Assembly (NCBI RefSeq): GCF_010365305.1
Contig: NZ_CP048279.1
Location: 1,116,001-1,180,000, forward strand
Reading direction: 5' to 3'
Length of the DNA stretch: 64,000 nt
Source: Staphylococcus sp. MI 10-1553
Lineage (GTDB): Bacteria; Bacillota; Bacilli; Staphylococcales; Staphylococcaceae
Shown: positions 1 to 9,275 of the stretch, in pieces
Layout of the letters: every line of letters begins with the position of its first letter
How positions within the stretch are numbered: the stretch's first letter is position 1
Translations under genes and position numbers: made by a program
Notes under the pieces: generated by a model
Database searches by the model: none
What the model saw: only the letters and a program-made list of their open reading frames with translations
What the model was told of the DNA's origin: nothing

Positions 1-1194
1 AATATCTCATCATTTACAAAAACAAATGATGTATATTGGGCTATGGATGAACATAATTTTAGCTTAGAAGAAGTAGTGAATAAATTAATTGAGTTGTCTA
101 AAATGTTCAATATACAAGCAATTACAACAAATAATGAACTATTTGTTGAGCCAGTAGCTGTGGCTAGTAAAAAGTTGGATTTAAAAGGTGCGGGGTCAAA
201 AGGCGCGAAAAATGCAAGGGATAAATTTTTGATGAGGCAATGTTTTAATAATTCGAAAGCTAGGACGGTTAATTGCAAAAAAGTAGATGATCTTAATGAC
301 TTAATTATTGCCTCAAAAGAATTAGGATTCCCCTTTATATTGAAACCAACATACTTAGCCAGCTCTTTGGGTGTAACTTTGTTCAAGGATAGTAGCGAGT
401 TAGAGCAAAAATTTAATGAATTAAAAAAGTTTGTAGATACTCTTACTGTTCCAAAATCGGTTAAGCCATCATGTATATTCATAGCTGAAGAGTATTTAGT
501 AGGAAATTCTAGCGAATGGTATGGTGTGGAAGGGTATGGGGACTATGTAAGTATAGAAGGAATAATGAAAGATGGTCAATACTATCCCATAGCTATAACA
601 GATAAATCACCTCAGATAGGATTTACTGAAACTTCACATATTAGCACAAGTGTATTAAGCGCAGATAAGCAAAAATTAATTATTGAAGCTGCAAAATATG
701 CAAATGAAAGCTTAGATTTGGAAAACTGTGCTACTCATACAGAAATGAAACTGCTTCCTAATTTAGAAGTTGGTTTGATTGAAACAGCTGCTCGTTATGG
801 TGGTTGGAATATAATTCCTAATACATCTAAAGTTCTTGATATTAATTATCCAAAACTACTAATAGATGTACTTACTTCAAATGTAAGTGATCAATATCTA
901 GAAAATATAATAGCCAAAAAACCAAAAAAATTTATTTCTGATTTTCATATTTACCTAAAAGATGGTGAAAATGTAAATACAGATATTATATTTGAAGGCT
1001 TAGAAGATACAAGTCAATATATCAATCAAGATGTGAAAGTTAATAAATATGATGAGATACCTAAAAAGACAATTCTTAAATATGAAGATTTTACTGCATT
1101 TAATAGTGTTGCTTTTTATGAATTAGAGAGTGCAAATAGTAATTCATTAGTACAGACTATTAATAATATTAGAAAGAATATTAATTTTAAATGA
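1..1194 (+). CDS. bacD: BacD-like L-amino-acid ligase (ATP-grasp), 5' partial
   Basis: The reading frame is open from base 1, so the gene starts left of the window; the ATG at 43 is internal. The protein matches what I know of Bacillus BacD, which joins L-alanine to anticapsin to make the dipeptide antibiotic bacilysin. Shared blocks are VYWA..DHN, AITTNNELF, GAG...NARDK, ILKPTYLASS(L/I)GVTL, the IAEE motif, SIEGIM, IGFTETSHI, and NCATHTE followed by a LIE(T/S)AAR block holding metal/ATP-binding acidic residues. By comparison with the 472-residue BacD about 70 N-terminal residues are missing. The next gene, an exporter, starts 12 bases after the stop, behind AGGTGAT. Base composition is far more A+T-rich than in the core genes from 4.5 kb on. 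The family call is firm; the exact dipeptide product is unknown. Confidence 0.88.
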   Translation, partial: NISSFTKTNDVYWAMDEHNFSLEEVVNKLIELSKMFNIQAITTNNELFVEPVAVASKKLDLKGAGSKGAKNARDKFLMRQCFNNSKARTVNCKKVDDLNDLIIASKELGFPFILKPTYLASSLGVTLFKDSSELEQKFNELKKFVDTLTVPKSVKPSCIFIAEEYLVGNSSEWYGVEGYGDYVSIEGIMKDGQYYPIAITDKSPQIGFTETSHISTSVLSADKQKLIIEAAKYANESLDLENCATHTEMKLLPNLEVGLIETAARYGGWNIIPNTSKVLDINYPKLLIDVLTSNVSDQYLENIIAKKPKKFISDFHIYLKDGENVNTDIIFEGLEDTSQYINQDVKVNKYDEIPKKTILKYEDFTAFNSVAFYELESANSNSLVQTINNIRKNINFK

Positions 1195-1206
1195 GTAGGT
1201 GATTAA

Positions 1207-2346
1207 ATGAAATATAATTCAAGGAATATGCTTTGGGGACAATCTTTGTCTTTTATGGGTGATTATTGTATACTTCCAGCATTACTCATTATGTCAACTT
1301 ACTATGAAAATAAATGGATGACTTCTGGTGTGGTTATTGCCAGGAGTCTTCCCCTAATTATTCAGCCATTCGTTGGTCATTTTATTGATAGGATGGATAA
1401 AATAAAAATTATGGTTATAACAGACATAATCAGAGCTATATTATTTTCTATACTATTGGTAATACCATTAGGTGAAAATCCTATTCTATTTATATCCATA
1501 CTGTTTCTATCGTATTTTGCGGGTATATTTTTTAATCCAAGTAGACTTGCGACCATGTCTCTACTAGGTGAGGATATTAAAATAGTTAATATATTATTTG
1601 CACGCTATACATGTGTATTTATAACTGTTGGAGCATTATTAGGTGTATTATTTGTCTATATTGGTAACATAAAGTTATCAATTTTGCTTAATGTAATAAC
1701 ATTTTTAATTTCAGCTTTTTTTCTATACAATATTAAAATACCAAAAACAAAAAATAGAATTGAGTCGATAACTTCTAGGGAATTATTTAAGGGGTTTAGC
1801 CATATTGTAAATAATAAATATATATTTAATGCTATATATACTATGTTTTTAATGGCATTAATGTGGGGGATTATATATAGTTGGTTTCCCATTATTGGTA
1901 GTAAATTAGATGAAGATATAGGAACTTTTCTAATAACTATAGCTATTGGAATTGGTGGTTTATTTGGATCTATAATTGTCTCTAAAATTGGGTTTAATTC
2001 TAAAAAAGGTATCATATTATTTTCACTATTTAGTATTGGATCGTTATTATTTTTTATATTAAGTCCAAATTTTTTGGTTGGGTTTTTAACGGCTATAATA
2101 TTTTTCGCTAGTATGGAGTATGGTGAAGTAATTGCAAAGGTAAATGTTCAAGAAAATGCGGAAAGTATTTATCAAGGTAGAATATTTTCTGTTTCGGAAT
2201 CTATAATAGGGATTTCTATTTCAATGGGTTCTATTCTGATAAATATATTTACGACTAAAATAGTAAGTATAATGGTTGTAATATTAGTGTTATTTTATTT
2301 AGTAAATTCAATCATTATATATAGAGAGAAGATTATAAATGAATAA
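1207..2346 (+). CDS. bacE: BacE-like MFS efflux transporter
   Basis: A 379-residue polytopic membrane protein of the major facilitator superfamily. It resembles Bacillus BacE, the bacilysin exporter and self-protection protein: the N-terminus carries GQSLSFMGDYC followed by LPALLIMSTYY, and later blocks are a FNPSRLA motif, MEYGEV(I/L)AKV, VQENA and QGRIFSV. About ten to twelve hydrophobic segments are visible. The start has AGGTGATTAA before the ATG. Its stop overlaps the next start by eight bases, so ligase, exporter and aminotransferase appear to form one transcription unit. Unlike the next two genes it is intact, so it could still give resistance if the pathway is dead. Confidence 0.85.
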   Translation: MKYNSRNMLWGQSLSFMGDYCILPALLIMSTYYENKWMTSGVVIARSLPLIIQPFVGHFIDRMDKIKIMVITDIIRAILFSILLVIPLGENPILFISILFLSYFAGIFFNPSRLATMSLLGEDIKIVNILFARYTCVFITVGALLGVLFVYIGNIKLSILLNVITFLISAFFLYNIKIPKTKNRIESITSRELFKGFSHIVNNKYIFNAIYTMFLMALMWGIIYSWFPIIGSKLDEDIGTFLITIAIGIGGLFGSIIVSKIGFNSKKGIILFSLFSIGSLLFFILSPNFLVGFLTAIIFFASMEYGEVIAKVNVQENAESIYQGRIFSVSESIIGISISMGSILINIFTTKIVSIMVVILVLFYLVNSIIIYREKIINE

Positions 2347-3479
2347 TTTAACATTTTCTGACTATTTTTATGAGATATCTTCAACTTCTTATGATGGAGA
2401 AAAAAAATTAATAAATTTAGGACAGGGTAATCCACATATTAATATTGAAAAAGAAGCATTGCAGTTGCTTAAAAGATTAATAGACAATCCTAAATCACAT
2501 ATATATCCTCAAGCAAGTGATGAGAATATATTAAGAGAATCTTTAATGAAAAGGTATAATAGCTTATATAATATAAATATAACTACCTAAAGATATAACA
2601 ATAGTTAGTGGAGCTAAAAAAGCATTTTACTTAATATGTAATGTTTTATTGGACGACAGATCTAAAGTTTTACTTATAGATCCAGCATATCCTGATTATC
2701 AGAGAGCTATATTAAATTTCACTCAAAATATATATAAATTAGATGCCAATAATAGACTACCTAATGTATCTGATATTGAAGAAATGGTGAGATCTAAAGG
2801 AATAAACGTCATTATTTTTAACTATCCTAATAATCCAACAGGTACAATAGCTAATACAGATTTTTGGGAAAGAGTTCATAATTTATCAAAAATATATAAC
2901 TTAAAAATAATAAATGACTTTACATATAGTGACTATGTCTATACAGATACATCTAGCAGTATGTTTAGTTCTTTAAATAATGTAAGCAATGATTATATGT
3001 ATGAAATTTATTCATTTTCAAAGAATTTTACTATTCCTGGATGGCGAATAGCAGCAATAATATGCTCACAAAGAAATATAGAAAAAATTAATTTTTTAAA
3101 CAATATAATGGAATCTGGGATATTCACACCAATGATTATAACTCTCAATCAAATGATCTTATCTAATCAAAAAAGAGTAAAAGTTAGTTTATACCATAAG
3201 AAAGCTAAGTTACTTTGTAAGAAAATACAAACACTAACAAATTGGGAATGTAGTGTACCTGATAGTGGAATGTTTCTATGGATAAAATTAAAAAATATTA
3301 ATTCTTGGGAATTTTTTAAGGAAAAGATGGAAAATGAGAATTTAATTATATTACCAGGTATACTGTATGGTGAAAAATATATTAATTTTATAAGATTATC
3401 ACTAAATTTTAATTTACACGAAATAGATGAAATTATCACTAGATTAGTAAATGGAGAAAAATATGATGAGATTAGCTAA
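2339..3479 (+). pseudogene. bacF: BacF-like PLP aminotransferase, frameshifted
   Basis: A class I/II fold-type I aminotransferase split over two frames. The first part (2339-2590) holds INLGQGNP and stops at TAA 2588. The second frame picks up at once with PKDITIVSGAKKAFYL and runs to 3479, carrying the conserved NYPNNPTG block, the PLP-lysine block SFSKNF followed by PGWR, and the C-terminal IRLS. Skipping one base near 2585 restores a continuous protein of about 379 residues, so the gene has one extra base (or two lost). This corresponds to BacF, which transaminates the anticapsin precursor. The frameshift is not in a homopolymer, so a genuine mutation is plausible, but a sequencing error cannot be excluded. 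A low level of ribosomal frameshifting is another possibility without visible support. Confidence 0.8.
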
Positions 3480-3695
3480 TATGAGAGAGAAAATAAATGA
3501 AATAGATGAGGGTATAATTCATTTGCTGAATGAAAGAATGAATATATCCAAGATGATTGGAATAGAAAAAAAGATAATAATATTAAAGTGGAAGGTAGAT
3601 TTAGGGAAGATGCTATTATTGAAAAGCTTTTAAATATTAATAACTTAGATGATGATTTTATTAAAGATATCTATAAAGTCTTATTCAAATGTTAA
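3463..3695 (+). pseudogene. AroQ-type chorismate mutase, frameshifted and cut by IS end
   Basis: The N-terminal half reads MREKINEIDEGIIHLLNERM, the typical AroQ helix with Arg/Asp/Glu contacts, then ISKMIGIEKK. The frame is lost in a run of seven A at 3566-3572. With eight A the protein continues as DNNIKVEGRFREDAIIEKLL to a stop at 3693, matching the second half of the domain (RE..II..L). GGAG at 3453 favours the ATG at 3463, inside the end of the aminotransferase gene. The enzyme turns chorismate into prephenate, the precursor of bacilysin's anticapsin, which fits the neighbours. The last codons TGT TAA seem to belong to an IS21-type end, so the original C-terminus is probably lost. Homopolymer slippage could partly rescue expression. 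Confidence 0.72.
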
Positions 3696-3858
3696 TAGCG
3701 GTTTGAATATGATGTTTTATGGCGGTTTGAAAATGTCGTTTTTTAGCGGTTTAAGAATGATGTATGTTTAAACTTTTTGCGCTTTTATAATCTTTAAGTC
3801 GGTATGAATCCCCTGTTATTTTAAATATTTTTGAATGATGAATGAGTCTATCAATTTA
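3690..3858 (-). mobile_element. IS21-family end with istB 3' relic
   Basis: Reverse-strand bases 3858 to 3751 translate as IDRLIHHSKIFKITGDSYRL then KDYKSAKSLN and a stop at 3751. This is the characteristic C-terminus of IstB, the ATPase helper of IS21-family transposases. Between it and the chorismate mutase lie three repeats of AGCGGTTTGAATATGATG type at 3697, 3721 and 3745, spaced exactly 24 bases apart. IS21 elements are known to carry multiple terminal repeats. An in-frame stop precedes the relic and no istA is present, so the element is dead and mostly deleted. Confidence 0.7.
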
Positions 3859-3873
3859 ATAGTCAATGATAAA

Positions 3874-3916
3874 TGATATGATTATCAAAAAGCACCACAC
3901 TAATGAAATCATATCA
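3874..3916. repeat. Perfect 10-bp inverted repeat
   Basis: TGATATGATT at 3874-3883 is exactly complementary to AATCATATCA at 3907-3916 with a 23-base loop. No T-tract follows on either strand, so it is not a standard terminator. It may be left over from the inserted element. Confidence 0.35.
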
Positions 3917-4017
3917 TCAAATACATCATAACACCTTATTCAAAAAAAGAAAATTGAACGGTATAGTTCAGTGATGTCAATTTTAATTAACATGCCCTTG
4001 ACAAATCGTATTAAGAG

Positions 4018-4046
4018 ACTGGGACATGACGCTATCCCAGTTTTTT
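4018..4046 (+). terminator. Rho-independent terminator
   Basis: ACTGGGA pairs with TCCCAGT around a ten-base loop, followed by six T. No gene now reads directly into it; it may once have ended the island transcript. Confidence 0.6.
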
Positions 4047-4154
4047 ATACATAGATTAAAATAATATTGATTTAATTTAGTGAAATATTTTGATGAATCT
4101 TATATCAGAACTAGCTTTCATTTGGTGTATTTGATGGCATGTTGCCTAATGGCT

Positions 4155-4420
4155 GAGACTCCTGAGGGATAAATCAAAGGCTTAAATGTGGTTTCTGATT
4201 ATTAACAGAGACTACTGTTTAACGCAGTAGCTGCCTGACTTCTCAATGCTCGTGCTTTTGAGAAGTCTAGTCAGCCTTGCGGGGGCAGTACTACGAAATC
4301 TTTGTTACACATGAGATTTCTGTACTGCTCCCGAAAATCCAATTTGCCTTCACTTTAATTTATCAAACTTAGGCAAATCTAGTTGAAGCTTCAGCGCCTC
4401 GGAGAGCGAAGTCATAATGG
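4155..4420 (+). repeat. Structured dispersed repeat, copy A
   Basis: One of four copies (others 16524-16782, 23730-23994, 30743-31004). It starts GAGACTCCTGAGGGATAAA and contains GACTTCTCAA paired with TTGAGAAGTC, then CAGCCTTGCGGGGGCAGTAC with a long hairpin closing on GTACTGC, then a stem of TTTGCCT with AGGCAAA, and ends near CGCCTCGGAGAGCGAAG. It lies downstream of the FUSC gene on the minus strand. It has no coding potential. I do not recognise a named family. Confidence 0.75.
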
Positions 4421-4503
4421 TAATCATGAAAATCAAAATTGTTATGAGAGCAATTGCAGAAATATGAAACGTAAGATCATATAAATTTTTTATATCAACG
4501 CTG

Positions 4504-5502
4504 TTACTTCACTTTATAACGCAACAGTAAAATACGATAAATCAACAAAATCTCATAAATGGTATGACTTTTAACTTGGTTGTCATCAAACTCATTCAAA
4601 CCTTTAACCGAATTCTTCAATGTCGAAGCTGCTTTTTTCTCCGGTTTAAACGTGCCGCAATTAAAAATTTGGTCCATCCGCTGTGATATCGAAATCATCG
4701 CTATTTTCTCTTCGTCTGTAAAAATCATCATCGCATCATTTGGTAAATAAATAATATTCGACAAATGTGTAATCATCAGTCGATTTTCATGCGCACGATT
4801 CGTCAAACGTCTTAAACGCAACCATTCATCGGATTGACTGCGACTTTTATGATAATTTAATTCATCTTTTTGATATCCCAGTAATTCTTCAATACGTGAG
4901 TTCAATACATGTAACTTTTGTACCGCTTGATCACTTTTTTTAGAGTGAAATAATCCGATGACAAGTTCTTTCATACGCGTATCAAATAAATGATAAATTT
5001 CACGTTCTGATTTTTCGATAAGGACATCGATTTGATCGTAGTATTTCGGTGGCAAAATGATAAAGTTCACCAGTCCGGCTGTACCTAATCCTATGAAGGC
5101 TGTTAATAAGCGTGAAAAAAAGTTAAAATAATAATCTTCGTGTATATCTGGAATCATTGCTAAAGCGGTAAGTGTCGCAACCGTTATCCCGACGTGTAAG
5201 TTCAAGCGAATACAAAGTAAGATTGTCAAAGTTGCAGTTAAACCATAAGTGAGCGCTGAGTCATCACCTAAAAAGTAAGTACAGACGACAGCGATAAATG
5301 CACCAATGACTGTTGCTGGAAGTCGTTTGTAACCTTTTCGAATGGAAGCTTTAACTGTAGGTTCTATTGTCACTACTGCTGATAATATAGCAAAAATGGG
5401 GTTAAGATTCAGTGATAAGCAAAATAATGCAGTTAAAAATGTAGCTAAACCGGTTTTAATCGTACGGGCACCTACTAAATTTTTGTACCATTTTTCCTTC
5501 AT
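4504..5502 (-). CDS. FUSC/aromatic-acid-exporter family membrane protein
   Basis: A 332-residue protein whose first half has about four to five hydrophobic segments, typical of bacterial FUSC/ArAE_1 (DUF939-like) proteins, and whose second half is soluble, charged and helical. The N-terminal segment ARTIKTGLATFLTAL and the block TVKASIRKGYKRLPATVIGA are typical. A weak paralogue of 364 residues sits at 31248-32342. The family is linked to export of aromatic acids in other bacteria, but the substrate here is unknown. GGAG lies just before the start. It is divergent from map, leaving about 100 bases for promoters. Confidence 0.75.
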   Translation of the reverse strand: MKEKWYKNLVGARTIKTGLATFLTALFCLSLNLNPIFAILSAVVTIEPTVKASIRKGYKRLPATVIGAFIAVVCTYFLGDDSALTYGLTATLTILLCIRLNLHVGITVATLTALAMIPDIHEDYYFNFFSRLLTAFIGLGTAGLVNFIILPPKYYDQIDVLIEKSEREIYHLFDTRMKELVIGLFHSKKSDQAVQKLHVLNSRIEELLGYQKDELNYHKSRSQSDEWLRLRRLTNRAHENRLMITHLSNIIYLPNDAMMIFTDEEKIAMISISQRMDQIFNCGTFKPEKKAASTLKNSVKGLNEFDDNQVKSHTIYEILLIYRILLLRYKVK

Positions 5503-5575
5503 AATTCAAAATCTCCTGTTCCATACTTCATTATTAGTATATCAAAATTTTTTTGTTATAATAAGGACTGTATAA

Positions 5576-6361
<786 letters not shown>

Positions 6362-6366
6362 TTTCG

Positions 6367-6376
6367 GACTTAAGTC
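6367..6376. promoter_or_regulatory. Candidate VraR box upstream of vraU
   Basis: GACTTAAGTC is a perfect palindrome with the form ACT-TA-AGT, like the ACT-Nn-AGT sites described for VraR autoregulation in S. aureus. It lies about 60 bases upstream of a possible -10, TATAAT, at 6426. It begins right after the map stop codon. This is a candidate only. Confidence 0.35.
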
Positions 6377-6385
6377 TTAATGGGA

Positions 6386-6426
6386 AATGGTTCTGTAGCC
6401 TATTATCAAGGTTATAGAACCATTTT
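6386..6426 (+). terminator. map terminator
   Basis: AATGGTTCTGTAGCC pairs almost fully with GGTTATAGAACCATT, followed by a short T run. It separates map from vraU. Confidence 0.6.
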
Positions 6427-6458
6427 ATAATAGGGGTAACGTTAGAGGTGATTCTAAA

Positions 6459-6848
6459 ATGTTACAACTATTAAAAAGCTATTTCGAAAGGTTTTTTCAT
6501 GATGTTTATCAACAACTGTTTCATCAATACTTGAATCGATTAGATATAAAAATTCAAAACATTGACTGTGCTATGGCTTATATCGAACGCAAAAAATGTC
6601 AAATGCGGATGATGATTGACAGAAGAACGATTGAATTGGAAAATAAATATATCGACTTAATGAATGAATATCATCTCTCAAGTGCGAAAGTGATTGAGGG
6701 TGGAGACATCAATTCGATTAAAAGTGATTTGAATGACATTGAAAAAGAGTATGCGCAATTGGAAAATTACTTCCTCAAGTTAAGAGAAGATAAAGGTTTG
6801 ATGAAAAAGGAATGTGATTTTGTTCAATCTTTAATGTATGCATACTAG
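6459..6848 (+). CDS. vraU: VraU, first gene of the vra operon
   Basis: A 129-residue hydrophilic protein, rich in charged residues and predicted mostly helical, with no signal peptide or membrane segment. It occupies the place of vraU (SA1703 in S. aureus), the first gene of the cell-wall-stress operon vraU-vraT-vraS-vraR. Its biochemical role is not established. AGAGGTG lies before the ATG, and vraT follows 12 bases after the stop, so co-transcription is expected. The identification rests mainly on position and size. Confidence 0.8.
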   Translation: MLQLLKSYFERFFHDVYQQLFHQYLNRLDIKIQNIDCAMAYIERKKCQMRMMIDRRTIELENKYIDLMNEYHLSSAKVIEGGDINSIKSDLNDIEKEYAQLENYFLKLREDKGLMKKECDFVQSLMYAY

Positions 6849-6860
6849 AAAGGTGGAAAT

Positions 6861-7562
6861 ATGACACAAAAATATATTTCGACCGAATTACTCATTATTT
6901 TTACTGCACTGATGATTATTGCGAACCTTTACTATATCTTTTTTGAGAAAATTGGGTTCCTCTTCGTATTATTATTAGGCAGTATTTTAATGTATGTCGG
7001 TTATATTTACTTTCATAAAGTGCGTGGATTACTATTCTTTTGGATTGGCGCATTAATGATTTTATTTACATTATTATCAAATAAATACACACTCGTCATA
7101 CTGTTCTTATTTATGATTATCGTTGCGGTGCGCTATGTGATTTACAAAAGACGACCACTTGAAATATTATCAACAGAAGACACTACGCAAACACCTTCAT
7201 TCATAAAACAAAAATGGTTTGGCGAACAAAAAACACCAGTCTATGTTTATAAATGGGAAGATTTGCAAATTCAACATGGGATTGGTGATGTTGTTGTGGA
7301 CATGACCAAAGCGGCGAATTTAAAAATGCAAAACCATGTCGTCATTCGTCATGTTGTAGGAAAAGTGCAAGTCGTGGTACCACTCAATTATAATGTGAAT
7401 TTGAATGTGGCTGCATTTTACGGCAATGTCACTTTAGATCAACAGCGTTTTAAAGTTGAAAATAATAACATTTTGATGCAATCACGGTATAAACCAGAAA
7501 ACTATACCGTCAACATCTTCGTCTCAACATTTATAGGTGATGTTGAGGTGGTTTATCGATGA
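6861..7562 (+). CDS. vraT: VraT, membrane regulator of VraSR (LiaF-like)
   Basis: A 233-residue membrane protein homologous to YvqF/LiaF. Four hydrophobic segments fill residues 8 to about 90. A soluble C-terminal domain from about 125 ([13 protein letters not shown]...FIGDVEVVY) is the beta-rich LiaF C-terminal type. VraT is required for full VraS signalling and methicillin resistance in S. aureus. AAAGGTGG precedes the ATG; the TGA overlaps the vraS ATG (ATGA), which suggests translational coupling. Confidence 0.9.
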   Translation: MTQKYISTELLIIFTALMIIANLYYIFFEKIGFLFVLLLGSILMYVGYIYFHKVRGLLFFWIGALMILFTLLSNKYTLVILFLFMIIVAVRYVIYKRRPLEILSTEDTTQTPSFIKQKWFGEQKTPVYVYKWEDLQIQHGIGDVVVDMTKAANLKMQNHVVIRHVVGKVQVVVPLNYNVNLNVAAFYGNVTLDQQRFKVENNNILMQSRYKPENYTVNIFVSTFIGDVEVVYR

Positions 7563-8602
7563 ATCACTACGTCCGAGCGATAGGTTCGATGCTAATTCTT
7601 GTATATAGTATGCTCACAGCGTTTTTCTTTATTGATAAAGTGTTTACAAATATTATTTTCTTTCAAGGCATGTTTTATACACAAATTTTAGGAATTCCTG
7701 TTTTTATCTTTTTGAATTTAGTCGTCATTTTTTTATGTATTATTGTGGGCAGTGTGTTAGCTTATAAAATCAATCAACAAAATGATTGGGTCAAGCAGCA
7801 AATCGTTCGTGCTTTTGAAGGCGAAACAGTAGGAATCAATGACCAACAACTTGAGCTGTACAATGAAACGATTGAATTGTATCAAGCACTCGTCCCATTG
7901 AATCAAGAATTGCATAAAATGCGGATTAAAACACAAAATTTAACGAATGAAACGTATAACTTAAATGATTTAAAGGTGAAAAAGATTATTGAAGATGAAC
8001 GACAGCGTTTAGCACGAGAATTGCATGATAGTGTGTCGCAACAACTTTTCGCGGCAAGTATGATGTTGTCTGCAATCAAGGAAACGGATTTAGCATCACC
8101 GTTAGATCAACAAATTCCAACGTTAGAAAAAATGGTTCAAGACTCACAACTTGAAATGCGCGCACTGTTACTTCATTTGAGACCTATAGGATTGAAGGAC
8201 AAATCGTTAGGTGAGGGGATTAAGTCGCTCGTGACGGATCTACAACGCAAAGTGCCCATTAAAGTTGTTCAAGAAATTGATGAGTTTGAAGTGCCTAAAG
8301 GAATTGAGGATCACCTCTTTAGAATTACCCAAGAAGCGATTTCCAATACGTTACGACACGCTGAGGGGACGCAAGTAACGGTAGAATTACTTAACCGCAA
8401 TGATTATTTATTGTTGCGTATACAAGATGACGGCATTGGATTTGATGTCGATGATAAGTTAGAACAAAGTTACGGATTAAAAAATATGCGCGAACGTGCA
8501 ATAGAGATTGGTGCCACGTTTCATATCGTCTCATTACCTGATGCAGGGACGAGAATAGAAGTGAAAGCACCACTTGAAAAGGAGGAACAGCATGACAATT
8601 AA
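7559..8602 (+). CDS. vraS: Sensor histidine kinase VraS
   Basis: Cell-wall-stress sensor kinase of 347 residues, the S. aureus length. Two N-terminal membrane helices (about 10-30 and 45-68) enclose a very short outer loop. Then follow a linker, a HisKA_3 dimerisation domain with the phospho-acceptor histidine in [14 protein letters not shown] near residue 156, and an HATPase_c domain with the N-box ([10 protein letters not shown]) and GIGF. It phosphorylates VraR in response to beta-lactam and glycopeptide damage. It overlaps vraT by four bases, and vraR starts inside its last codons. Confidence 0.96.
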   Translation: MNHYVRAIGSMLILVYSMLTAFFFIDKVFTNIIFFQGMFYTQILGIPVFIFLNLVVIFLCIIVGSVLAYKINQQNDWVKQQIVRAFEGETVGINDQQLELYNETIELYQALVPLNQELHKMRIKTQNLTNETYNLNDLKVKKIIEDERQRLARELHDSVSQQLFAASMMLSAIKETDLASPLDQQIPTLEKMVQDSQLEMRALLLHLRPIGLKDKSLGEGIKSLVTDLQRKVPIKVVQEIDEFEVPKGIEDHLFRITQEAISNTLRHAEGTQVTVELLNRNDYLLLRIQDDGIGFDVDDKLEQSYGLKNMRERAIEIGATFHIVSLPDAGTRIEVKAPLEKEEQHDN

Positions 8603-9221
8603 AGTATTATTTGTTGATGATCATGAAATGGTACGTATAGGGATTTCAAGTTATTTATCAACACAACCCGATATCGAAGTTGTGGGGGAAGGCGCCTCAG
8701 GTAAAGAAGCGATCGCAAAAGCCCACGAACTCAAGCCTGACTTAATTTTAATGGATTTAGTGATGACTGATATGGACGGCGTTGAAGCGACAATGCAAAT
8801 TAAGAAAGATTTGCCACATATTAAAGTCGTGATGCTGACAAGTTATATTGAAGATAAAGAAGTGTATCGTGCATTAGATGCCGGTGTAGATAGTTATATT
8901 TTAAAAACGACAAGTGCAAATGATATTGCGGAAGCAGTACGTAAAACGAGTCGTGGTGAGTCTGTATTTGAAGCGGAAGTATTAGTGAAAATGCGCAATC
9001 GAATGAAGCAACGCGCGGAGTTATATGAGTTGTTGACTGAGCGTGAGATGGAAATTTTATTATTGATTTCAAAAGGCTATTCGAACCAAGAGATTGCAAG
9101 TGCGTCACATATTACGATTAAGACGGTGAAGACGCATGTGAGTAATATTTTAAGTAAGCTTGAGGTGCAGGATCGTACGCAAGCGGTCATTTATGCTTTC
9201 CAACACGGCTTGATTGAGTAG
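8592..9221 (+). CDS. vraR: Response regulator VraR
   Basis: NarL/LuxR-type regulator, 209 residues as in S. aureus. The receiver has the acidic pair D9/D10, phospho-site D55 (LILMDLVM) and a conserved lysine in YILKTT. The C-terminal HTH carries [18 protein letters not shown] and [14 protein letters not shown] frame extends upstream to 8574, but AAGGAGG ends seven bases before the ATG at 8592 and fixes the start there, still inside vraS. It activates cell-wall synthesis genes and probably its own operon. Confidence 0.96.
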   Translation: MTIKVLFVDDHEMVRIGISSYLSTQPDIEVVGEGASGKEAIAKAHELKPDLILMDLVMTDMDGVEATMQIKKDLPHIKVVMLTSYIEDKEVYRALDAGVDSYILKTTSANDIAEAVRKTSRGESVFEAEVLVKMRNRMKQRAELYELLTEREMEILLLISKGYSNQEIASASHITIKTVKTHVSNILSKLEVQDRTQAVIYAFQHGLIE

Positions 9222-9234
9222 GACAAATAAACAA

Positions 9235-9263
9235 AGGAGCTAGGATATGACGTCCCAGCTCCT
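9235..9263. terminator. Bidirectional terminator between vraR and carbonic anhydrase
   Basis: AGGAGCT and AGCTCCT close a hairpin between convergent genes. The T-rich flank is stronger when read on the minus strand (TTTGTTTATTT). Confidence 0.55.
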
Positions 9264-9275
9264 GGTCTATATTAT

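Noticed and set aside
5342..5575. 77-codon plus-strand frame opposite the first FUSC gene
   Set aside because: Antisense to a convincing membrane protein gene, with no ribosome site or recognisable product.
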